Of a stretch of DNA of 64,000 nt, positions 24,197 to 34,815 are shown piece after piece. A model generated the notes under the pieces. That model was given only the letters and a program-made list of their open reading frames with translations, was not told the DNA's origin and searched no databases. Origin of the DNA: an uncultured Clostridia bacterium. Its GTDB lineage: Bacteria > Bacillota > Clostridia > TANB77 > CAG-465. Position 1 is the stretch's first letter, and every line of letters starts with the position of its first letter. The position numbers and the translations under genes were made by a program. The stretch covers positions 1 through 64,000 of the forward strand of contig CARYZD010000008.1 of NCBI GenBank assembly GCA_949106495.1. The letters are read 5' to 3'.

Positions 24197-25492
24197 ATGA
24201 ATATTATATTAAGTATTTCAAGAATTATAACACTATGTATTATTTACTATTTATTTGTTGTAAATTTTCATGAATTCTATAAAAAAGTTAAACTCAATAC
24301 CTCTAAAAAATGTTATATTCTATGCATTTTAGGCTTATTGTCTACATTTTTTGAATTATCTATAAATACATTAAATCAATTTATCTATATATTATACATA
24401 ATTCCACTATTATTTATATTTAAAGTAATACTTAAAGAAGAATGGAAAAATATAATACTTAATATTACTATATCTTTTTTAATAATGATTTTTAGTGAAT
24501 CAATAACACACTTAATAGCTAACTTATATAACTGTTTGCCAAATAACACATATACAATTAGTGTATTAGGTCATAATTTAATAGTAGCTATTTTAGCATT
24601 ATTATTTACTAATACATTATTAAAATATATAAGAAAAAATAATCAAAAAATAAATATTACTATTAATAGCTTAAATAAGAATAATATTATACTTTTTGTA
24701 AATTTTATATTTTTAATATTATTATCGATTAATTTTAGTTTCTATATAAATAAAATTAATTATAGCTTTTTAATATTATTAATTATTACTACATCTTTAT
24801 TTATATTAGTTAAACATTGTATTAATTATATAAATTCTGAGTATGAAAAAAGTGAATTTCAAAAATATACCAATTCATTATTAGAAACAATTGATGAATT
24901 AAAAATAATAAAACATGACCATGATAATATTTTATTATCTATAAATGGATATATTGCAACAAAAGAATATGATGGATTAGATTGCTATGTTAAAGATTTA
25001 ATTAAAGAATCACATCAAATATCTAATTCAAAATCATTAAATCCAACTGTAATAAATCAACCAGCTATATATGGAATAATAGAATCAAAATATTCTGATG
25101 CAAAGAAAAAAAATATAAAATTTAATATAGATGTAGATACAAATATACAAGAAATAAACTTTAATTTCACTCAATTATCACGTGTTGTTGGAATATTACT
25201 TGATAATGCAATTGAGGCAAGTTCTCAAGCTGAATCTAAAGAAATGTCTATTGCTTTTAATTATAATAAAAATAAGCAAGCAGATATGATAGAAGTTAAA
25301 AATAGTATAAAAGATAATATTGTAATAGATACTAAAAAAATCTTTAATAAAGGAGTATCTAGTAAGAAAAAGAAATCTGGAATTGGACTTTGGGAAGTTA
25401 AAAATATAATTTCATCAAAAGACAATTCTCAAATATATGCAAATGTTGAAGATAATACATTTTCACAAACAATAATTATTGAAAAAGCATAG
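24197..25492 (+). CDS. AgrC-like sensor histidine kinase (GHKL family)
   Basis: The 431-residue kinase has six or seven N-terminal membrane segments (residues about 5-205), then a dimerisation/H-box region with the phosphorylated His in IKHDHDNILLSINGY (about 253). A GHKL ATPase follows, with N-box LLDNAIEAS (about 343-351) and G-box SGIGLWEVKNI (about 405). Type-10 kinases of this form sense autoinducing peptides or regulate peptide responses. No agrA-type response regulator, agrB or agrD gene is adjacent, so it is an orphan here. I start at the ATG at 24197 after AAGGAAGGGG. It ends in a bidirectional terminator. Confidence 0.85.
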   Translation: MNIILSISRIITLCIIYYLFVVNFHEFYKKVKLNTSKKCYILCILGLLSTFFELSINTLNQFIYILYIIPLLFIFKVILKEEWKNIILNITISFLIMIFSESITHLIANLYNCLPNNTYTISVLGHNLIVAILALLFTNTLLKYIRKNNQKINITINSLNKNNIILFVNFIFLILLSINFSFYINKINYSFLILLIITTSLFILVKHCINYINSEYEKSEFQKYTNSLLETIDELKIIKHDHDNILLSINGYIATKEYDGLDCYVKDLIKESHQISNSKSLNPTVINQPAIYGIIESKYSDAKKKNIKFNIDVDTNIQEINFNFTQLSRVVGILLDNAIEASSQAESKEMSIAFNYNKNKQADMIEVKNSIKDNIVIDTKKIFNKGVSSKKKKSGIGLWEVKNIISSKDNSQIYANVEDNTFSQTIIIEKA

Positions 25493-25495
25493 AAA

Positions 25496-25522
25496 AATAA
25501 CACTTCAATTTGAAGTGTTATT
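25496..25522. terminator. bidirectional terminator
   Basis: A 12-bp perfect stem (AATAACACTTCA with its complement) with a 3-base loop lies between the convergent AgrC-like and unknown genes. Confidence 0.88.
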
Positions 25523-25524
25523 TT

Positions 25525-26260
25525 TTAGTTTTTAACCTTTCCTATCATTAAATTATGCAATCTATAGTATTGGACAAAATAATAATATGCAGAATTACAA
25601 ATTTCTTTTTGTAAATTTTCTTTATTTACTATTGTATTTTCAATATCTACTCTAAAATCTAATTCCGTATTTTCATTAAAGAAATTAATATCTACTTTTG
25701 TTGTTACATTTCTACTAAAAACAACTTGAAATTTTCTATATGAATTTTTTTGCATTATTTTTTCTTCAAATTCATAATCTAACAAAATTTCTTTTATTAT
25801 ACTGTTATCAACATCGATATAATTTTCTTTAGAAAAAAATACATCAAGCGTAGTTTTAGCATTTGGAGCTTTAAAGTTTATCTTGTTTAAATACTTACTT
25901 ATAATCTTTGATGCTTCATTTAGTTCCATCATTATATTTTCTACTTGAACCAATTTAAACTGTATTTCTATAGTTGAGGCATCAAAATTGGGTATAATTA
26001 TAATCCTAATGTTTTTCTTTAATAAACATAATCTTTTATTTCCTATATCCCAACCATTTTCAATTAAGTATTTATTATTTTGTTTAATATAATAGCTATA
26101 CTTTTTTTCGATTTTATCATCTCTAACTACAAGAGAAATATCAATATTAGTATTTCCTTTTCCGAGTTATATATAATAACTCTCTCTCCTTTTTTACCGC
26201 GCTTTCAAATAATTCACATGATTTATCTAATTGCTTTTTTGTTATAGAATATCTTCCCAT
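25525..26260 (-). CDS. hypothetical protein, read through a +1 shift at CGG
   Basis: A first ORF starts at the ATG at 26260 (AGGAGGTTAGGTT upstream, MGRYSITKKQLDKSCELF...). It reaches an in-frame CGG at codon 33 and would stop five codons later. Skipping the C gives GGA and an open frame of 212 further residues to 25525, so the product is about 244 residues. No stop lies between 26163 and the conventional-looking downstream part, and the second part has no ribosome site of its own near its first possible start (TTG at 25953). The protein is beta/alpha with charged surface; family unknown. The frame-restoring shift is the same as in three other genes. Confidence 0.6.
26162..26164 (-). other. 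in-frame CGG at +1 frame junction (site 2)
   Basis: Zero frame reads ATA ACT CGG AAA. The continuing frame reads ACT (C) GGA AAA GGA. A 7-bp hairpin (26164-26182) ends exactly on the skipped C. Confidence 0.78.
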
Positions 26261-26378
26261 AACCTAACCTCCTTATTAAATTTAGTCTTATATTATTATA
26301 TAATACATGTATTATTATAGCATATAATTTACATAAAATAAATATGTTATATAAAAAAAATAGGATTTCTCCTATTTT

Positions 26379-27731
26379 TTAATTTATAAAATCAACTAAA
26401 TCAGCTGATACTCCTATATATTTTTGTGGTGTTAATTCTAGTAGCTTATTTTTATCTTCTACATTAACATCTAAAGATGATATAAATTCTTTTAAACTCT
26501 CATTTGAAATGTCTTTTCCTCTAGTAAATTCCTTTAATAATTCATATGCATTATTATAACCATTTTTTCTAAGTATTGTTTGTATTACCTCTGCTAATAC
26601 TTCTGGATTTTTATCTAATTCCTTATTTAAAATATCTTGATTAACTTCCATTTTAGAAAAAGCTATTATAGTTTGTCTTAAGCTAATTAAAAAGTGTCCA
26701 AACATAACTCCTATATTTCTTAAATTAGATGAATCACTTAAATCTCTTTGCATTCTTGAAATCTGTAAGTTATTTGTAAAATTATCTATAATACTATTTG
26801 ACATATGAATATTTGCCATTGAATTTTCGTGATTTATTGGATTAACTTTATGTGGCATAACAGAAGAACCTGTTTCTGTACTAATTGTTTTTTGTTTAAA
26901 ATATCCTTTAGATATATACATCCACATATCTGAGTTAAAATCTAAAGTAATATTATTAAATAATTTTATATAATTAAATAATTCACATATAACATCATGA
27001 GACTCTATTTGAGTAACAAGAGGATTATATTCCATATTAAGACTTTCAACAAATTTTCTAATATAATTTATCCAATCTATATCATATGCCACACAATGTG
27101 CACTTAAATTTCCTACTGCTCCATTAAATTTACCTTTAAGTTTTATCATTTTTATTTTTTCTATAATATATTGCCATCTATATACATAGACTGCTAATTC
27201 TTTTCCAACAGTTGTTGGTGTTGCTGGTTGTCCATGAGTATGTGATAACATAGCTACACTTTTTAATCTATTTGCACTTTCTTTTATATTATTAATTAAC
27301 TCTTCTATTGAAGGTATTATTACATTTTTCATACAACCATTAATCATTAAATTATATGCAAGATTATTTATATCTTCTGATGTGCATGCAAAATGTACAA
27401 AATGAGTATATATTTTCAAATCAGTGCCTTCTAGTTTCTCTCTAATATAATATTCTATAGCTTTTACATCATGATTTGTTACTTTTTCTATTTCTTTAAC
27501 TCTTTTACATTCTTCTAAATTAAAAGAACCTACTATTTCTTCTAAAACTTTAAAATCTCCACTATATTTGGTAATATCTCTAGTTTTTAATATATATTTA
27601 AGCCATTCTATTTCTACTATAATTCTATGTTTAATATATGCATATTCACTAAAATACTCAGATATTTTATCTGTTATATTCCTATATCTTCCATCTATTG
27701 GTGATATATTAATTAATATATTATTTTCCAC
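26379..27731 (-). CDS. purB: adenylosuccinate lyase
   Basis: The 450-residue fumarase/aspartase-superfamily enzyme cleaves adenylosuccinate to AMP and fumarate and also SAICAR to AICAR. Signature loop: GSSVMPHKVNPINHENS (about 289-305) with the catalytic Ser. The His of MLSHTHGQPATPTT (about 165) and of FACTSEDINN-type regions are in place. The sequence is of the E. coli PurB branch (about 456 residues), not the shorter Bacillus branch. It lies 8 bp downstream of purA in the same operon, an uncommon but logical pairing of the two AMP-branch steps. Confidence 0.93.
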   Translation of the reverse strand: MENNILINISPIDGRYRNITDKISEYFSEYAYIKHRIIVEIEWLKYILKTRDITKYSGDFKVLEEIVGSFNLEECKRVKEIEKVTNHDVKAIEYYIREKLEGTDLKIYTHFVHFACTSEDINNLAYNLMINGCMKNVIIPSIEELINNIKESANRLKSVAMLSHTHGQPATPTTVGKELAVYVYRWQYIIEKIKMIKLKGKFNGAVGNLSAHCVAYDIDWINYIRKFVESLNMEYNPLVTQIESHDVICELFNYIKLFNNITLDFNSDMWMYISKGYFKQKTISTETGSSVMPHKVNPINHENSMANIHMSNSIIDNFTNNLQISRMQRDLSDSSNLRNIGVMFGHFLISLRQTIIAFSKMEVNQDILNKELDKNPEVLAEVIQTILRKNGYNNAYELLKEFTRGKDISNESLKEFISSLDVNVEDKNKLLELTPQKYIGVSADLVDFIN

Positions 27732-27739
27732 TTTTCCCC

Positions 27740-29095
<1,356 letters not shown>

Positions 29096-29110
<15 letters not shown>

Positions 29111-29200
29111 CTTAGATTTATGTTCGGCAAATAAACAAGTATGTTTCAACTTGTAAACATCATTTAACATATATTTATTAAACTTCTGTTTAATTTGCAT
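29096..29200 (-). CDS. 34-residue basic peptide gene or leader ORF
   Basis: The ORF runs from the ATG at 29200 with a good ribosome site (GTAGGTGATAAT). The product begins MQIKQKFNKYMLNDVYKLKH and ends EHKSKKIGR. It is strongly basic and has one Cys. Its TAG stop lies inside the terminator stem, so ribosome position could affect hairpin folding. It may be a stand-alone small gene or a leader peptide of purA. No purine-specific codon run is present, so classical attenuation by codon starvation is not supported. Confidence 0.5.
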
Positions 29201-29284
29201 ATTATCACCTACTATTTTCTACATATTAAGTATATATTATTATATTTATTTTGTCAAATATAAATTTATAATATATAAAATATA

Positions 29285-29308
29285 AGCAGTAGAAATAATT
29301 CTACTGCT
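29285..29308 (-). terminator. terminator after the PspC gene
   Basis: AGCAGTAGAA pairs with TTCTACTGCT around a 4-base loop. It lies just before the stop of the PspC-domain gene. Confidence 0.75.
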
Positions 29309-29316
29309 CTTCTTTT

Positions 29317-29502
29317 CTAGTCTGACATTATTAATGCAAAAATAAAATATAATAAAATTCCAGTCCCATAAACGAATATTAATATTGCCCATGCAAGTCT
29401 TATCCATATTGGGTCAATCCCAAAATATTCTGCTAAACCTCCACATACTCCTAAAAGTTTCTTATCCGTTTTAGATTTTCTTAATTTTTTACCATTAGGC
29501 AT
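29317..29502 (-). CDS. PspC-domain small membrane protein
   Basis: The 61-residue protein is a minimal PspC domain: basic N-terminus, the motif KLLGVCGGLAEYFGIDP (residues 15-31), then IWIRLAWAILIFVYGTG and a second hydrophobic stretch. PspC proteins sense or respond to envelope stress. Here no other psp gene is nearby. TTAAGGAGGAATTATT precedes the ATG. It is monocistronic, with a terminator. Confidence 0.85.
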   Translation of the reverse strand: MPNGKKLRKSKTDKKLLGVCGGLAEYFGIDPIWIRLAWAILIFVYGTGILLYFIFALIMSD

Positions 29503-29673
29503 AATAATTCCTCCTTAAAATAAATTTTAGAAAAAATTATTGATAATACTATTTATTGCCTCAACATGTATTAAAATTTTTAAATACGTTTCTTCATTTT
29601 TCTAATGCATTATATTTTACCATACATATTATGTAAAGTCAAATATTTTTTAAAATAATCAACCATATCTATA

Positions 29674-30522
29674 TTATTTTTTAGAATAAAGAGTTGTTAT
29701 ACTGATTTCAGGTGGATCAAATACTCTAATAGGTACTGTTGAATTTCCCACCCCTCTACTAACTATCATTTTACTATTATACCTTTTTTTAAGCCCTGCT
29801 CCTAGTCTTGAAATAATTATCCCACATTTTAATTTTGCTAAACAATATCCCAATATTCTTATTGCTCCACCATGTAAATGACCTGCGTAAATCAAGTCAT
29901 AGCCCATTCTTGCATATACTTCAAAGTATAATGGGTCATGAGTTAAGAGAATATTAAAATATTCTTTATTAAGATATCCCAGATTTTTTTCATACTTATT
30001 TGTGTATCTTTCTAATATTTCTTTGCTTTTTATATTTTTAGTATCATAATCATTAGAATTATAGCTTAAACCATATAGTGCTATTTTATCTTTTCCTTTT
30101 AAAATATATGTCTTTTCATCTTCAAGTACAATTACACCTAATTGCCTTAATTCTTCAATAAAATATCTTAATAGTTCTTTTCCTAAAGCAATTTCATGAT
30201 TGCCTAAAATATAATATATTTTTTTACAATCTATTTGTTTTATAAAATTTAATACAGGTTTGTATTCCTTTCTTTGTCTAACCACAAAATCTCCAGATAT
30301 AAATATTGCATCTACTTCTTGATTATTTATTAAACTAACAAGTTTTCTATTATTTTTACCATAATTTGTACAATGCCAATCAGATAAATGAAGGATTCGA
30401 TATTTATCAAAGCTTTTTGGAATTTTTTCATCATAAATTTTATACTTACTAACAAATATTACTTTATAATTAATATATATAAAAATTAACAATATTAAAA
30501 ATATAATTATAACTATATTCAT
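29674..30522 (-). CDS. membrane-anchored metallophosphoesterase, YkuE/YaeI type
   Basis: The 282-residue protein has one N-terminal membrane segment (residues 3-24) and then a calcineurin-like phosphoesterase domain. Metal-binding motifs appear in order: LSDWHCTN (D-x-H), ISGDFV (GD), LGNHEIA (GNHE), LLTHDP and AGHLHGG (GHxH). Members hydrolyse UDP-diacylglucosamine-like lipids or unknown phosphoesters at the membrane. Monocistronic. Function beyond metal-dependent phosphoesterase is inferred. Confidence 0.85.
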   Translation of the reverse strand: MNIVIIIFLILLIFIYINYKVIFVSKYKIYDEKIPKSFDKYRILHLSDWHCTNYGKNNRKLVSLINNQEVDAIFISGDFVVRQRKEYKPVLNFIKQIDCKKIYYILGNHEIALGKELLRYFIEELRQLGVIVLEDEKTYILKGKDKIALYGLSYNSNDYDTKNIKSKEILERYTNKYEKNLGYLNKEYFNILLTHDPLYFEVYARMGYDLIYAGHLHGGAIRILGYCLAKLKCGIIISRLGAGLKKRYNSKMIVSRGVGNSTVPIRVFDPPEISITTLYSKK

Positions 30523-30636
30523 ATTTAACCTCTTTTCAGATACAATTTATATTATCTCATATACATACTATTTTTTCAATTAAATAATATGTATAATAAT
30601 AATCAATATTGTAAATAATACTAATGGTGATAAAAT

Positions 30637-31062
30637 ATGAAAGAAATTGAAATTTTAAAAGAAGTAAATAAAAGCTCAAAAGTTGGAATAGATGGCATAA
30701 ATTTTATATTAGAAAAAGCTATTGATAATGAATTTAAAAATATGCTCTATACTCAAAAAGATGAATACCAAAATGTATATGAAAGAAGTAAAAATCTACT
30801 TCTTCAAAATGGTGAAAAATCTGAGGACACTCCACCAGTTCAAAAAGCTATGTCTTGGATGGGAATTCAAATGTCAACATTAACTAATACTACAGATTCA
30901 AAGCTTGCAGAAATACTAATTCAAGGAAATGATATGGGAATAATAAAAGGTACAAAACTACTTAATAGTATGAATTTTAAAGAACAAAGTATTAAAAATA
31001 TATTAAATGATTTTGTTTCTTTACAACAAGAAAATATAGATGAATTAAAAAAATATTTATAA
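30637..31062 (+). CDS. ferritin-like four-helix protein, DUF2383-like
   Basis: The 141-residue protein is entirely helical with a four-helix-bundle pattern (ILKEVNKSSKVGIDGINFIL, DEYQNVYERSKNLLL, KLAEILIQGNDMGIIKGTKLL). The motif IQGNDMGI-KG and the length resemble the DUF2383 ferritin-like family. The usual iron ligands (Glu, ExxH) are only partly evident, so metal binding is uncertain. It is convergent with a zinc-ribbon gene, sharing a terminator. TGGTGATAAAAT precedes the ATG. Confidence 0.6.
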   Translation: MKEIEILKEVNKSSKVGIDGINFILEKAIDNEFKNMLYTQKDEYQNVYERSKNLLLQNGEKSEDTPPVQKAMSWMGIQMSTLTNTTDSKLAEILIQGNDMGIIKGTKLLNSMNFKEQSIKNILNDFVSLQQENIDELKKYL

Positions 31063-31069
31063 AAAAAAT

Positions 31070-31098
31070 ACAAGGTATACTAAATATGTATACCTTGT
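31070..31098. terminator. bidirectional terminator
   Basis: ACAAGGTATAC pairs with GTATACCTTGT around a 7-base loop, flanked by A8 and TTTTATTTT on opposite sides. Confidence 0.88.
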
Positions 31099-31099
31099 T

Positions 31100-31492
31100 T
31101 TATTTTATAATAGAATTAAAATATCCCTCATCATCTAACAAATTATATAAAATATCTGAATTTTCTTTTGAAGGTGTTTCGCCTAGAATATATTTGTTTA
31201 TAATATCACTATTCCACCCTAAAGCATTAGATAATGTATCAACATCTGTATTATATTTAGTAAATATCTCATTAATCTGATTAGTAGTAATTATTCCTTC
31301 TGCTTTTCTAAACGCTTTATCTCTACTTGACATATCTTGACTTGGTGATACATCAACAATACTATTACAATCAGGACAATATCCTCTATATGCTCTATAT
31401 TTATACACTCTTTCCTTAACATCGAACTCTGAATTAAAACTCTCAAGTACTGGTTCAACATGCTCATTGCACTTTAAACAAAACTTTTTCAT
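31100..31492 (-). CDS. MqsA-like zinc-ribbon/HTH protein
   Basis: The 130-residue protein has two CxxC pairs (CLKCNEHV at 5-12 and YCPDCNSIV at about 38-46) that form a zinc ribbon. A helix-turn-helix part follows (FTKYNTDVDTLSNALGWNSD, about 78-97), with the order of MqsA antitoxins. The same module is the N-terminal half of many Panacea antitoxins; here it stands alone. No toxin gene is next to it, so it may be an orphan antitoxin or an autonomous regulator. CAAGGAGGTAGATTT precedes the ATG. Confidence 0.7.
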   Translation of the reverse strand: MKKFCLKCNEHVEPVLESFNSEFDVKERVYKYRAYRGYCPDCNSIVDVSPSQDMSSRDKAFRKAEGIITTNQINEIFTKYNTDVDTLSNALGWNSDIINKYILGETPSKENSDILYNLLDDEGYFNSIIK

Positions 31493-31578
31493 AAATCTAC
31501 CTCCTTGATTTTAGTACATTATTATATCTCTATTATTAACATGTTACAAGTAATTTCTAAAATTGGAACATAAAAATA

Positions 31579-31606
31579 ACTAGTATGTAACAATATACAT
31601 ACTAGT
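31579..31606 (-). terminator. hairpin terminator after tex
   Basis: ACTAGTATGT pairs with ACATACTAGT around an 8-base loop, 14 bp after the tex stop. On the minus strand the following bases are TATTTTTATG. Confidence 0.7.
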
Positions 31607-31619
31607 CGTTATATCAAAC

Positions 31620-33782
31620 TTATATATCTTCATTTGGATTTATTAGACTTAAATTTACTTTTTTTCTATCTAAATCTATTTTATCTACATAACACGTAAC
31701 TATATCTCCAACACTTACTACTTCAAGTGGGTGTTTAATATATTCTTTTGTAAGTTTTGAAATATGAGCAAGTCCATCATCATGTAACCCTATATCTATA
31801 AATACACCAAAATCTACTACATTTCTTACTGTTCCTTCTAATTTCATTCCAACTTGTAAATCTTCTAATTTCAGTATATTGCTCTTAAGTAATGGCTTAG
31901 TAAAGTCATCTCTAAAGTCTCTATTAGGTTGTTTAAGACATTTTATAATATCTTCTAGAGTAAATATGTCTATGTTGTTATCCTTTGAATATTTTTCTAA
32001 ATTAATATTATTTAGTTTAATATTAAATTCATCATTACCTATATCTTCTACTTTCATACCAATATCTGAAATTAGCTTTAAGGTAATATCATAGCTTTCC
32101 GGATGAATCGGTGTTTTATCTAATATATTTTTTCCATCAATTATTCTCATAAATCCAATTGATTGTTCATATGCCTTAGCAGATAAAACTTTCTTTTTAA
32201 TTAATTCCTCACGAGACATTATTTTACCATTTTCTTCTCTATATTTTACTATTTTATCTATATTAGTTTTAGTAAGTCCTGAAATATATTTTAGTATAGA
32301 AGGACTAGCAGTATTAACATTAACACCAACAGAGTTTACAGATTTTTCAACTATGAAATCTAATGATTCTCCAAGTCTTTTTTGATTTACATCATGTTGA
32401 TATTGTCCTACACCAATACTTTTGGGGTCAATTTTTACAAGTTCACTTAATGGATCTTGTAACCTTCTACCAATACTTATTGCACTTCTTTCTTCTACAT
32501 GTAAATCTGGAAATTCAGAAATAGCAAGCTTTGAAGCTGAATACACAGAAGCTCCCGCTTCACTTACGATAATATACTCAATTTTTTTATCTGTATATTC
32601 ATTGCAAACTTCGGCTACAAGTTTTTCACTTTCTCTTGATGCAGTACCATTACCAACTGCTATAATATGTACATTAAATATTTTAATTAATTGTTTAATG
32701 GTTCTTTTAGCTTCATCCCATTTATTTTGTGGATCATGTGGATAAATTTTACTTATATTTAATATTTTAGATGTTTCATCTATAACAGCAAGTTTACAAC
32801 CAGTTCTAAATGCTGGATCAAAACCTAAAACAACTTTATCTTTCATTGGTGGTGTTAATAATAGTTTTTCTAAATTCTTACCAAATACTCCTATTGCGCC
32901 TTCTTCTGCATCTTCTTTTAAACTAGCTCTAATTTCACGTTCTATAGATGGAAAAATCAATCTTTTATATGAATCTATTATAGAATCTTTTACTATCTCT
33001 GCAACAGGACTTTCTTGTTTCTTGATAATCTTCTTCTCCAAGAAATTCATTATATGTTCTGTATCAATTCCTATATTAACAGTAAGTATAGATTCCTTTT
33101 CTCCTCTATTTAATGCAAGTACTCTATGAGGTTTAATATATTTTATTTTCTCTGAATAGTCATAATACATTTTATATATTTGTTCGTCATCTACAGCTTT
33201 TTTCTTTAATTTAGATACTATTGTTCCAAAATTAAATATATTATTTCTAATATATTTACGATAACTTGCATTATCTGATATCCATTCAGCAATAATATAT
33301 TTTGCACCTTGAATTGCATCCTCTATAGATACTACTTTATCTGTTATATATTCAGATGCAGTTTTTTCAATATCTATATTAATTGGAAAAGACATTATAA
33401 TTTTAGCTAATGGTTCAAGTCCTAATGCAATAGCCTCTGTAGCTTTTGTTTTCTTTTTCTCTTTATATGGCCTATATAAATCTTCAACTTCAACTAATTT
33501 AACACATTTCATAATTTCTGCTTTTAATTCATCTGTAAGCATTTCTTTTTCATCTATTAAACGAATTACATCTTCTTTTCTTTTTAATAAATTAACTTGG
33601 TATTCATATACTTCATTAATACTTCTAATTTGTTCTTCATCTAGCGCTCCTGTAGCTTCTTTTCTGTAACGTGCAATAAATGGTACTGTATTTCCATCTT
33701 CAAGTAATTTTAATACATTTTCAACTTGAGTTTCTTTTACATTTAACTCTATAGCAATTTCTGCAATTATTTCTTTATTCAT
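31620..33782 (-). CDS. tex: Tex-family RNA-binding transcription accessory protein
   Basis: The 720-residue protein has the full Tex plan: N-terminal helical region with NTVPFIARYRKEATGALDEEQ, an RNase H-like YqgF domain (VVLGFDPAFRTGCKLAVID), helix-hairpin-helix repeats (VNVNTASPSILKYISGL) and a C-terminal S1 domain (GMKLEGTVRNVVDFGVFIDIG, about 640-700). It binds nucleic acid and affects transcription and virulence genes in other species. I start at the ATG at 33782, 9 bases after AAGGAG. The ATG at 33806 overlaps that site. Confidence 0.93.
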   Translation of the reverse strand: MNKEIIAEIAIELNVKETQVENVLKLLEDGNTVPFIARYRKEATGALDEEQIRSINEVYEYQVNLLKRKEDVIRLIDEKEMLTDELKAEIMKCVKLVEVEDLYRPYKEKKKTKATEAIALGLEPLAKIIMSFPINIDIEKTASEYITDKVVSIEDAIQGAKYIIAEWISDNASYRKYIRNNIFNFGTIVSKLKKKAVDDEQIYKMYYDYSEKIKYIKPHRVLALNRGEKESILTVNIGIDTEHIMNFLEKKIIKKQESPVAEIVKDSIIDSYKRLIFPSIEREIRASLKEDAEEGAIGVFGKNLEKLLLTPPMKDKVVLGFDPAFRTGCKLAVIDETSKILNISKIYPHDPQNKWDEAKRTIKQLIKIFNVHIIAVGNGTASRESEKLVAEVCNEYTDKKIEYIIVSEAGASVYSASKLAISEFPDLHVEERSAISIGRRLQDPLSELVKIDPKSIGVGQYQHDVNQKRLGESLDFIVEKSVNSVGVNVNTASPSILKYISGLTKTNIDKIVKYREENGKIMSREELIKKKVLSAKAYEQSIGFMRIIDGKNILDKTPIHPESYDITLKLISDIGMKVEDIGNDEFNIKLNNINLEKYSKDNNIDIFTLEDIIKCLKQPNRDFRDDFTKPLLKSNILKLEDLQVGMKLEGTVRNVVDFGVFIDIGLHDDGLAHISKLTKEYIKHPLEVVSVGDIVTCYVDKIDLDRKKVNLSLINPNEDI

Positions 33783-33971
33783 ATACAAATTCTCCTTTAA
33801 ATACATGTGTATTATATCATATTTATATAAGAAAATAAATTCTTATAGCTTATTATGCTTAATGTATTTTTATGTAAATAATTGTTGATTACATGTAAGT
33901 ATTATGATATAATTATATTGGATATTTAAATCTTAATTTAGATATTAATATATTTAAAAAGGGAGATTGAT

Positions 33972-34481
33972 ATGGAAAGTTATGCGATACAGACATACAA
34001 GGATGTATTAATAGGATCACGTAAACGATTTCCAACAAATTTTTGGAAAGACGATGAAAACAAAAACTTTTCGGATGCAGCTGATATAACAAGATACTTA
34101 ATTGAAGATGTTTTACATTGGGATGATGAAACGGTTAAAAATCAACTTTGCTGTAAAACATTTTTTGATAACAGTTTAAAAGGTATGTTATGGACACTAT
34201 TTAACGATAGTGTATTTGCAGCAATTGAAAATGCTTATCCAGGTAAATTCAAACAATGGGAGCTTTCATGCACACCGAGAAATTTTTGGAATTTAGACAC
34301 AGCAAGACAAGCTACTATATGGCTTTTCAAAGAACACCTAAAATGGGATGACGAAAAAATAAAGCAAAATATAAGTAGAAAGATTTTTGTGGAAAACGGG
34401 TTAGACACTATGATGCATGTACTATTTAATAACAATGCAACTATGGCTATATCTAATGCTTTTCCAGATTTATTTGAATAA
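33972..34481 (+). CDS. DUF4046-like protein with an internal duplication
   Basis: The 169-residue protein is two repeats of about 75 residues. Repeat 1 has FPTNFWKDDEN, ITRYLIEDVLHWDDETVKNQ, KTFFDNSLKGMLWTLFNDS and AIENAYPGKF. Repeat 2 has TPRNFWNLD, TIWLFKEHLKWDDEKIKQN, KIFVENGLDTMMHVLFNNN and AISNAFPDLF. The pattern is that of DUF4046 as I recall it. Each repeat has a conserved FW, WDD and a closing aromatic-Pro turn, suggesting a helical nucleic-acid or protein-binding unit. GGGAGATTGAT precedes the ATG. Monocistronic. Function unknown. Confidence 0.65.
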   Translation: MESYAIQTYKDVLIGSRKRFPTNFWKDDENKNFSDAADITRYLIEDVLHWDDETVKNQLCCKTFFDNSLKGMLWTLFNDSVFAAIENAYPGKFKQWELSCTPRNFWNLDTARQATIWLFKEHLKWDDEKIKQNISRKIFVENGLDTMMHVLFNNNATMAISNAFPDLFE

Positions 34482-34518
34482 AATGAGTTTTACTATCATT
34501 TTATTCTATCCTTTAAAA

Positions 34519-34543
34519 GACGACTAGAAAACTTCTAGTCGCC
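34519..34543 (+). terminator. terminator after the DUF4046-like gene
   Basis: GACGACTAGAA pairs with TTCTAGTCGCC (one mismatch) around AAC, followed by TTTAATTTT. Confidence 0.8.
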
Positions 34544-34815
34544 TTTAATTTTATATATATAATTAAAGACTAAGGTGTAGCAATGCCTTAGTATTTAGCT
34601 TTTTAAAATAGTATTATATTGACAAAAAAATGAAACCATATAATAGACTTCTTTGTTTAGTTTTTTAACTAAACAAAATATAATATACACCTTAAAAATT
34701 GAAATTTCAAATAAATCATACTCATTTTCTGTGACTAGTTTTGTCGTATATAAATTATTTTGATATAAATAACTCCTTAATTAATACATAATTAACTTTT
34801 ACACATAATAAAAAT
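34544..34815. promoter_or_regulatory. non-coding region with inverted repeats before the FAD-Rieske gene
   Basis: I see no gene in these 272 bases. They hold a CTAAGG...CCTTAG hairpin (34570-34592) and a perfect 11-bp inverted repeat (34652-34662 with 34667-34677, loop TTTT). The second repeat ends 1 bp before a TATAAT at 34679-34684, covering the -35 side of that putative promoter. The position fits an operator controlling the oxidoreductase gene. No ribosome site is obvious just upstream of its ATG. Confidence 0.45.

Noticed and set aside
26164..26195. Classical -1 frameshift signal (A AAA AAG in frame at 26189-26195, 6-base spacer, perfect hairpin) in the unknown split gene
   Set aside because: A -1 shift leads into a frame that closes soon after; the open continuation needs +1. 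The shift point is better placed at the CGG, as in three other genes.
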